Positions 60,041 through 64,000 of a stretch of 64,000 nucleotides of DNA are shown in pieces (position 1 is the stretch's first letter; every line of letters starts with the position of its first letter). The position numbers were made by a program, and so were the translations under genes. The notes beneath the pieces are model-generated. The model made no database searches, was not told where the DNA came from, and was given only the letters and a program-made list of their open reading frames with translations. Origin of the DNA: Hygrocybe punicea (Eukaryota; Basidiomycota; Agaricomycetes; Agaricales; Hygrophoraceae); contig OY744468.1 in NCBI GenBank assembly GCA_963556145.1, positions 4,216,001 to 4,280,000 on the forward strand. The letters run 5' to 3'.

Positions 60041-61374
60041 GAGAACAAGGAACTTCAGGAACTTCTTCAACAAAGGACAATTTATGTCACATTGGGTGTG
60101 TCTAAAATGAGCTCTGCAGAAAAGACGGCCCTCTCTAACAAACTTGTACATGGAGGATATTAGATATTTCAGATTCAGAATCTTCGACTACCCTGGATCT
60201 TTGTAAACCCAACGACGAACAATTCTATCATTGTCTTAGTTCCTTGCACTCTTCTGATGAAACATTAAACGTCAATCTATGGCTCAAAACCACTGACACT
60301 GGAGAACAATTCCCCATTCACATTTTAATCAACCATGGAAAACAACTCCCTTTCCTTTTTGTATTTGGAAGAACCAATACCCGTATGTAATATCGATAAG
60401 ACACCTAACTGAGATGGACCTATTGATAAATCCTGCAACATCATTCTTTATGCGCCACCATCTTACCATGAATGCCTCACACTTGAGATTTCCTCACTGG
60501 GTGATTTTGACGTCATTCTTGGCTTTCCTTGGATTTGAAAACACAATCCATACACCAGTGTTATAGAGAAAACCCTTGAAATATTTCAAACCGGAATTCC
60601 CTTGATATCCCTGACTGTGGATTCGATGTATGAAAACAAGACTGATTCTCAATCAGACTCTTATGAAGAATTCATCGCTTCACTTGATCTTGCCTCTGAT
60701 TCGAATTACTTTTCCTTTTCCCAAGATCAAATTCTACAAACTATTAATGGCATTTCCCTTGGAGATACCTCTCGTCCTACTATGGTTGAAGAAGACATGA
60801 AGGCGTTTATACTGGAGAAGTATTGGAATTATTTGGATGTTTTTCTCAAACAACATTTTGACCAACTTCCTCCCCATTCCAAATTCGATCACGCCATCAA
60901 CCTTAAAGATTCCTTCAAACCTCAACAGGGCAAGTTATATTCATTATCTCCTTGAGAGCAAGTTGAACTCGATAAATTCTTGGATGAAAATCTTTCATGA
61001 TGTATTTGCCCCTTGAAATCCCCCAAAGCTGCTCCCTTTTTCTTTGTGAATAAAGGTGAAGAAATTAATGCTCTAGGCTCTGATCCTGGACTTCGTCCTG
61101 TTCAGGATTATCATTATCTCAATGCCCTTCGCGATCATTATCCTCCCCCACTTCTTTCCGAAATCCTCCAACAACCAAAATACCAAACAGCGAAACATTT
61201 TACCGTTATCGACATTCGCTGGGGATACAACAATATTTGGATTAAGGAAGAAGACATATGGAAGGCTGCTTTCATCATGAATCGTGGTCTCTTTGAACCT
61301 ACCGTTATGTTCTTTGGACTCTGCAATGCCCCTGCCACTTTTCAACAAATGATGAATATTCGCTTTCATGACGT
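60041..61374 (+). pseudogene. pol, first part: protease remnant and RT fingers/palm
   Basis: The protease region is poor: HILINHGKQ sits where D-[ST]-G is expected, so the catalytic Asp is lost, and a frameshift lies near 60355. From 60362 the frame stays constant: YLEEPIPVCNIDK, LGDFDVILGFPW, then DYHYLNALRDHYPPPLLSEI, VIDIRWGYNNIWIKEED, NRGLFEPTVMFFGLCNAPAT, the RT core. In-frame TGA at 60410, 60536, 60953 and 60998. Interrupted at 61375 in the middle of the RT domain. Confidence 0.85.
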
Positions 61375-62195
61375 TGATACGCAGTGCATGTCCATAAGCA
61401 CGGAAATGTTCTATTGGACCTATTCTAGCCTCGACATGCTGTGATTCACAGCGAAACATCCTGATTTATATGTATCTCCATTGCGATGCGACTGCGATAT
61501 GCACACGATATGGGCGATACTTCGACATTATGGCAATTTTCTTCGGAGCTCTTCGGCCCCTTCGGAAACATATTTCGAGCCTCTCTGACATCACCCATGC
61601 TTATACCATTCACCCTATTCCATTCCGATTCCGTTCCGGTTCCAGGGAAGTATTTATGTGACATGTTTCACTTATTTCAAACATTATAGCTCCTATCCTC
61701 TAGATATTTTGGAAATTGCTTCGCATGGTGCTATACCCTTTGTTTCAGTTCCATTTCATCTCTATTGCACCATAGTTCCATCGCACACCATCTATTTGTC
61801 TTGCCTTCTTCACCCTTTATTGTCCTAACAACCAACTTTGCATAAATACCCTCTATAGTTTACATACTAGAGAGACATCTTGTATACCCCCAATTCCAGT
61901 CTATCATATCACCTCTTTACTGCGCTGTTCATGCGATAGCTCCGCTATGCTCTATTAAAACTTTGCATTCCTTCTACAAAGTGCTACGTATACACTGAAA
62001 ATGTCGCAGCTGTTTCGTACACACCATGCACATTGCACACATTGTGCACATCGGAAACATCATCACAACTATCCAGAGCACCTCTGAGTATTTTTATTAA
62101 CCTTTTGGATTGAGATTGAACCCCTCAGAATTCGTACAGCACTGTGGTAGAGTTGGTATTTGATTCCGTTCACATTACCGCAGTGCACCCTTCCA
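61375..62195. mobile_element. Probable solo LTR, 821 bp, inside RT
   Basis: Starts TG (61375) and ends CA (62195). Flanked by ACGT (61371-61374) and ATGC (62196-62199), which could both derive from ACGC by one transition each. Taking out the insert and one 4-bp copy makes the RT frame continuous and leaves nine residues between the Asp before the break and YMDD, as is usual for Gypsy RT. No coding content inside. A TATA-like run lies near 61846. The parent element is not in the window. Confidence 0.65.
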
Positions 62196-64000
62196 ATGCT
62201 CTTACCCCTGGATGCGTATTCATTTATATGGATGACATCATTACCCTCGGAGACCCCCATGAAGAACTCGAAATGAATACTCGCCACGTACTTGACATCA
62301 TGCGCAAGAATAATCTCTCTTGCAAACCCGTCAAATGTCAATTCGCAAAGGACTCCGTTAAGTATCTTGGTCAGATTATTTCTCATGGCAAAATCACTAT
62401 TAATCCTGCCAAGATTCATTCTATTTCTGATTGGCCCATTCCCAAACACATTCAAGACGTTCAATCATTCCTTGGCACCATGAATTTTTGGTGCAGATTC
62501 ATCAAAGATTTCTCTTCTATTGCCTGACCTCTTCACAATCTCACAAGAAAAGACAATAAATTTGCTTGGACTTCTAACTGTCAATTCGCATTCGATTCCC
62601 TTAAACAATCCATTACTTCTGAATCTATCCTTAAAGCTCCCTGACTCGATCTTCCCTACATCCTCGAAACTGACTCTTCCAGCTTCACAATCAGTGCTGT
62701 CCTTATGCAAAAACATGATGATAAGCTTCATCCTATTGGTTATTATTCCGCTTCACTCTCTCCCACAGAATGAAACTATTCGACTCCCAATCAAAAACTT
62801 CTGGCTATTGTTAAATCATTATCACACTCGCATCATCTACTCAAAGGAGCTACTCATACTATCATCATTAGATCTGACAATCAAGCTCTCAAATACTTTA
62901 TGACAAATCGCTCCCTCTCTTGTCGCCAAGCTAGATGGTCCGAATTTCTTAGTCACTTCAATTTCTGTATAGAGCATATCCCTGGAACATGTAACCATGC
63001 TGATGGCTTATCTCGCCACCCTGATTATTTCCCTGAAGGTCCCAACAATTTGGATAGAACTCTACTTTCGGAATCACATTTCATTAATGCGATCATTAAT
63101 TTATCCTCTCCTAGATTCTTCAATCGACTTCACTTCCCATCCCCACTGCCACCTTACATCTCTTCCAAAATCTCTTCCAAAATCTCTGATTCCTCTTCTC
63201 GATGGTCCCTCATAGATGGATTGGTCCGTGATGCTAGAGAACGCATAGTTGTGCCTGAAGTTGTTTCTCTGTGCACTGAGATTATTCGTTCGGCTTATTC
63301 ACCGTCTCATGCTGGGCATCCTGGAATAGAAAAGACAAGTGACCTTATCTCCCATGATTACATCTGGGAATCATGTCATCAAGATGTTTCTAATTTTATC
63401 GCTTCCTGTCCTGATTGTCAACATACTAAGATTCTACGTTCACACCCTACAGGACTATTGCACCCTCTTCCTCCTGCTTCTGCAGCATGGGAAGAAATAA
63501 CTGTGGACTTCATAACACAGTTACCACTCTCCTTTGGATTCGATGCAATCTTTGTTGTCATTGATTACTTTACGAAATGTGCTCATTTCATTCCCACAAC
63601 TTTTGCACTCTCCACTGAAGGCACTGAACAACTTTTTCAAGATCACATCTGGAAATCGCACGGATGGCCTAAAAAGATCATTTCTGATCATGGAACGCAA
63701 TTTGCAGCAAAATTCACAGCCAAATTCAACAAACTTCTTGGAATTGATACAGCTTTATCTACCGCCTATCATCCCCAAACCGATGGACAAACAGAATGCA
63801 CTAATCAGGAACTGGAACAATACCTCCAGCTCTACACCAACTTCATGCAATCCGAATGGTCTGAATGGTTATCACAGGCTGAGTTCCCATATAACAACTG
63901 CTTGCATTCTTCCACTGGCTTCTCTCCTTTCTATTTAGAATATGGCTGCCATCCCTGAACTCCCCTATCTATCGACAAACCTGAATCCAATAATCCTTCC
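62196..64000 (+). pseudogene. pol, second part: RT YMDD, RNase H and integrase (truncated by window)
   Basis: One frame runs to the window end. RT: CVFIYMDDIITLGDP (catalytic DD), KCQFAKDSVKYLGQIIS, MNFWCRFIKDFSSI. RNase H: ILETDSSSFTISAVL, NYSTPNQKLLAIV, IIRSDNQALKYF, ending near HIPGTCNHADGLSR. Integrase: zinc site with SHAGHPGIEKT and CPDCQHTK; catalytic D, D, E in VDFITQLPLS, ISDHGTQFAAKF and HPQTDGQTECTNQELEQYL. In-frame TGA codons at 62525, 62642, 62771 and 63956 are the only stops. Without them the catalytic residues are intact, so loss of function is recent and point-like. Confidence 0.9.

Larger units (their letters stand above)
55674..64000 (+). mobile_element. Decayed Ty3/Gypsy LTR retrotransposon with nested insertions (truncated by window end)
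   Basis: Order: putative 5' LTR, gag with zinc knuckle, protease remnant, reverse transcriptase, RNase H, integrase. RT before RNase H before integrase is the Ty3/Gypsy order. The 3' LTR lies beyond the window. Three other elements are inserted in it: a MITE in the LTR (56006-56229), a 2132-bp short-LTR element in gag (57419-59550) and a probable solo LTR in RT (61375-62195). Gag and pol carry frameshifts and in-frame TGA codons, so this copy cannot encode working proteins. Confidence 0.9.

Noticed and set aside
61380..62187. 9-bp direct repeats CGCAGTGCA as target duplication of a DNA transposon in RT
   Set aside because: Excision at these points would not restore the RT frame or spacing, whereas the TG...CA boundaries with 4-bp copies do.
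1..64000. CRISPR arrays, rRNA, tRNA genes or prokaryotic-type systems
   Set aside because: No regularly spaced repeats of that kind, no rRNA stretch, and no convincing tRNA A/B boxes found by eye; the DNA is eukaryotic. A tRNAscan-SE run would settle the tRNA point.

Overview
The window is nuclear DNA of a filamentous basidiomycete, most likely an Agaricomycete. Evidence: genes split by many 45-60 nt GT-AG introns, dense packing on both strands, two DUF6534-type membrane proteins, a CipC-like protein, a PalA/Rim20 homologue, Ras-GAP of the Gap1 type, and an Agaricomycete-style Ty3/Gypsy element. I cannot name the species.

Layout. 0.2-2.8 kb: CCX-type Na+/Ca2+ exchanger (-). 3.05-4.66 kb: F-box protein (+), with a close paralogue at 17.0-18.6 kb (-). 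4.8-7.3 kb: DUF6534-like membrane protein (-). 8.45-9.9 kb: paraoxonase/arylesterase-like secreted protein (+). 10.2-11.5 kb: Bqt4-like inner-nuclear-membrane protein (-). 11.7-14.75 kb: ATP-dependent 6-phosphofructokinase (-), sharing a 175-bp divergent promoter with a cysteine-rich single-pass membrane protein (14.9-16.1 kb, +). 18.7-20.8 kb: Wss1-like WLM protease (+). 20.9-21.7 kb: DM9-repeat protein (-). 21.8-23.5 kb: ER DnaJ (Scj1-like) (-). 23.7-25.3 kb: conserved basidiomycete gene of unknown function (+). 25.5-27.9 kb: surface aspartic protease (-). 28.2-31.0 kb: Ras-GAP (-). 31.5-32.7 kb: aquaporin (-). 33.4-36.6 kb: PalA/Rim20 (+). 37.5-38.2 kb: small secreted protein (+). 39.5-42.5 kb: cullin-3 (-). 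42.7-46.6 kb: exportin-T (-). 47.5-48.15 kb: CipC-like (-). 48.7-49.4 kb: Q/H-rich protein (-). 49.5-51.7 kb: coiled-coil nuclear protein (+). 51.9-53.7 kb: second DUF6534 gene (-). 53.7-55.7 kb: gene-poor.

55.7-64.0 kb is a nested transposon mosaic. A decayed Ty3/Gypsy element (5' LTR, gag, protease remnant, RT, RNase H, integrase; cut by the window end) carries three separate insertions: a 224-bp hAT-type MITE in its LTR (8-bp target duplication), a 2132-bp non-autonomous LTR element with 157-bp LTRs in gag, and an apparent 821-bp solo LTR in the RT gene. All nine in-frame stops I found in the conserved gag/pol frames are TGA, several at positions where the family has arginine, which points to CGA-to-TGA decay at CpG.

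The host genes are mostly housekeeping and do not form one pathway. Small themes are ubiquitin ligases (cullin-3, two F-box proteins), pH/ESCRT signalling (PalA), Ras control (Ras-GAP) and genome maintenance (Wss1-like, Bqt4-like). Intron borders were placed by eye from splice signals, frame and family conservation; those not listed as exact are approximate.
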